From Chloroflexota bacterium (GTDB taxonomy: Bacteria > Chloroflexota > Dehalococcoidia > Lucifugimonadales > Australimonadaceae): a DNA stretch of 6,972 nucleotides. Positions 6,054 through 6,972 of this stretch are shown here, in pieces. The position numbers and the translations under genes were made by a program. Location: the NCBI GenBank assembly GCA_026713505.1, contig JAPOOH010000082.1, forward strand, positions 1 through 6,972, in the 5' to 3' direction. Under the pieces are notes generated by a model that did no database searches, was not told where the DNA came from, and saw nothing but the letters and a program-made list of their open reading frames with translations. The first letter of the stretch is position 1, and each line of letters opens with the position of its first letter.

Positions 6054-6972
6054 TTATTGACCGTTCTCCAGGTGGAAGAAGCGGATGGCATTCGTGCACG
6101 TCATCTTGGTTCGATCTTCGGCCGGAACCCCATCGAACATCCTGTCCAGGACAGCCTGAGAGTTCGGCCAGTCGCTCGCGGAGTGTGGGAAGTCGCTGCC
6201 CCACATCAGGTTGTCAACCTTGACGTGGTCGCGGAGCTTTACGCCCATGGGGTCGTAGATGAATCCCCAGGAAGCGTTGTCCAGCATGTACTCGCTGGGC
6301 TGACGGAGCAGAGGCTCCAGCCCGAAGTCGCGCTCCATCCAGTGCCGGTTCCGGCGGTAGGTGTCGTCCATCTGCTCAACCCATGACGGCAGCCAACCAA
6401 CCATCGTCTCAGCGAAGTAGATGTTGAGAGAGGGGAACCGGTCAAACACGCCATGAAGCATCATCGCGATCATGACCGCGATGTGTTCGCCTTGAGCGAA
6501 CCTGCCAAGCGCGCGAAGCGGGTCTGCCCCGAAGGCCGCCTCGGAAGGGCGCCTCTTGTACTGGTAGTAGGGGCCAGAGCGCCCGTTGAAGTTCACGTGA
6601 GCGGTGACGGCGACCCCGGTGTCGAGCGCCAGTTGCCAGAATCGGTCATCCTCGGAAGTAGGCCAGCCCTTCCCGGAGGGGTAGCAGCTGAGCATGATTC
6701 CCTTGATGCCGCTGGTGGCGCAGTACTCCAGTTCGCTGCATGCCGCATCGATGGTGCTTTGGGGAATGACCGCCATGGGTATGAGGCGGTCCGGGGCCGC
6801 GGCCATGTATTCCTCGGCAAGGAACTCGTTGTACGCATGGATGACCGCGTTGTAGGCGTCATCGTCGCCGATGCCGCGCCAGAAGCCGGCGTTGCCGGCC
6901 GAGGTATACAGCACCTCTGCGTCGATCCCGTCGCGGTCCTGCTCCGCAAGCCGCTGTTCGGGAGTGCCGGCC
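6054..6972 (-). CDS. Amidohydrolase family 2 protein, 5' end outside the window (paralog A)
   Basis: This is a metal-dependent hydrolase or decarboxylase of the amidohydrolase-2 (ACMSD-like) family, probably cytoplasmic. The reading frame stays open to the right edge, giving 305 visible residues that begin inside a segment reading TPEQRLAEQD. The same segment lies near residue 84 of the paralog at 106-1269, so about 80 N-terminal residues, including the first metal-binding motif, are missing. Visible family marks are a barrel-strand histidine in VTAHVNFNG, the segment IYFAETMVGWLPSWVEQMDD, and the C-terminal WGSDFPHSASDWPNS, whose Asp is the expected catalytic or metal residue, followed by NAIRFFHLE. 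A GTG at 6914 gives a shorter possible start, but homology continues upstream of it, so it is an internal Val codon. The gene ends 20 bases before tctC, which suggests co-transcription. The substrate is unknown; decarboxylation or hydrolysis of an aromatic acid or ring-cleavage product is inferred from family and context. Confidence 0.88.
   Translation of the reverse strand, partial: AGTPEQRLAEQDRDGIDAEVLYTSAGNAGFWRGIGDDDAYNAVIHAYNEFLAEEYMAAAPDRLIPMAVIPQSTIDAACSELEYCATSGIKGIMLSCYPSGKGWPTSEDDRFWQLALDTGVAVTAHVNFNGRSGPYYQYKRRPSEAAFGADPLRALGRFAQGEHIAVMIAMMLHGVFDRFPSLNIYFAETMVGWLPSWVEQMDDTYRRNRHWMERDFGLEPLLRQPSEYMLDNASWGFIYDPMGVKLRDHVKVDNLMWGSDFPHSASDWPNSQAVLDRMFDGVPAEDRTKMTCTNAIRFFHLENGQ

Noticed and set aside
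4546..6060. 504-codon open frame on the plus strand
   Set aside because: It is antisense to tctC over nearly its whole length, has an Arg/Trp/Gly-rich low-complexity tail opposite the linker repeats, and shows no family motif.
6034..6204. N-terminal extension of tctC from an ATG at 6204
   Set aside because: It would bury the signal peptide behind 57 charged residues and overlap the end of the upstream amidohydrolase. The ATG at 6033 has its own good ribosome binding site.
5732..6223. Plus-strand frame with Gly-Val repeats resembling a structural or repeat protein
   Set aside because: The repeats are the complement of the Thr/Pro linker codons of TctC; the other strand gives a coherent lipoprotein.

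Overview
This 6,972-base, moderately GC-rich window is bacterial and densely coded, with every supported gene on the minus strand. Read in the direction of transcription (high to low coordinate), the order is: a 5'-truncated amidohydrolase (6972 to 6054), a lipoprotein substrate-binding protein of the TctC/Bug family (6033 to 4735), a TctA-type permease carrying a C-terminal TctB-like domain (4525 to 2453), a bicupin ring-cleavage dioxygenase of the gentisate 1,2-dioxygenase type (2376 to 1324), a second amidohydrolase paralogous to the first (1269 to 106), and the first codons of another gene running off the left edge (29 to 1). Gaps are 20, 209, 76, 54 and 76 bases, and each gene with a visible start has a plausible Shine-Dalgarno sequence. 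This looks like a single operon or a chain of closely coupled units. There are no RNA genes, mobile elements or CRISPR arrays, and no gene-free stretch reaches 300 bases.

The genes form a coherent uptake-and-catabolism cassette. TctC and the fused TctA-TctB make a complete tripartite tricarboxylate transporter (TTT), a secondary, binding-protein-dependent importer of carboxylates. The bicupin belongs to the family that opens rings of hydroxylated aromatic acids (gentisate, salicylate, 1-hydroxy-2-naphthoate). The two amidohydrolases belong to amidohydrolase family 2, whose characterised members include decarboxylases and hydrolases of aromatic acids and their ring-cleavage products. My inference is import of an aromatic or related carboxylate followed by ring opening and decarboxylation or hydrolysis. 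The actual substrate cannot be read from the sequence.

The organism is most likely a member of the Chloroflexota, perhaps a Dehalococcoidia/SAR202-type lineage. The hints are the long Thr/Pro/Ala linker after the lipobox of the binding protein, a style frequent in that phylum, and the pairing of multiplied family-2 amidohydrolases with TTT transporters. No phylogenetic marker is present, so this is a weak assignment.

The points most worth attention are the TctA-TctB fusion, the strong hairpin between tctC and the permease gene, the two amidohydrolase paralogs flanking the transporter and dioxygenase, the repeat-built linker of TctC, and the unlisted gene start at the left edge.
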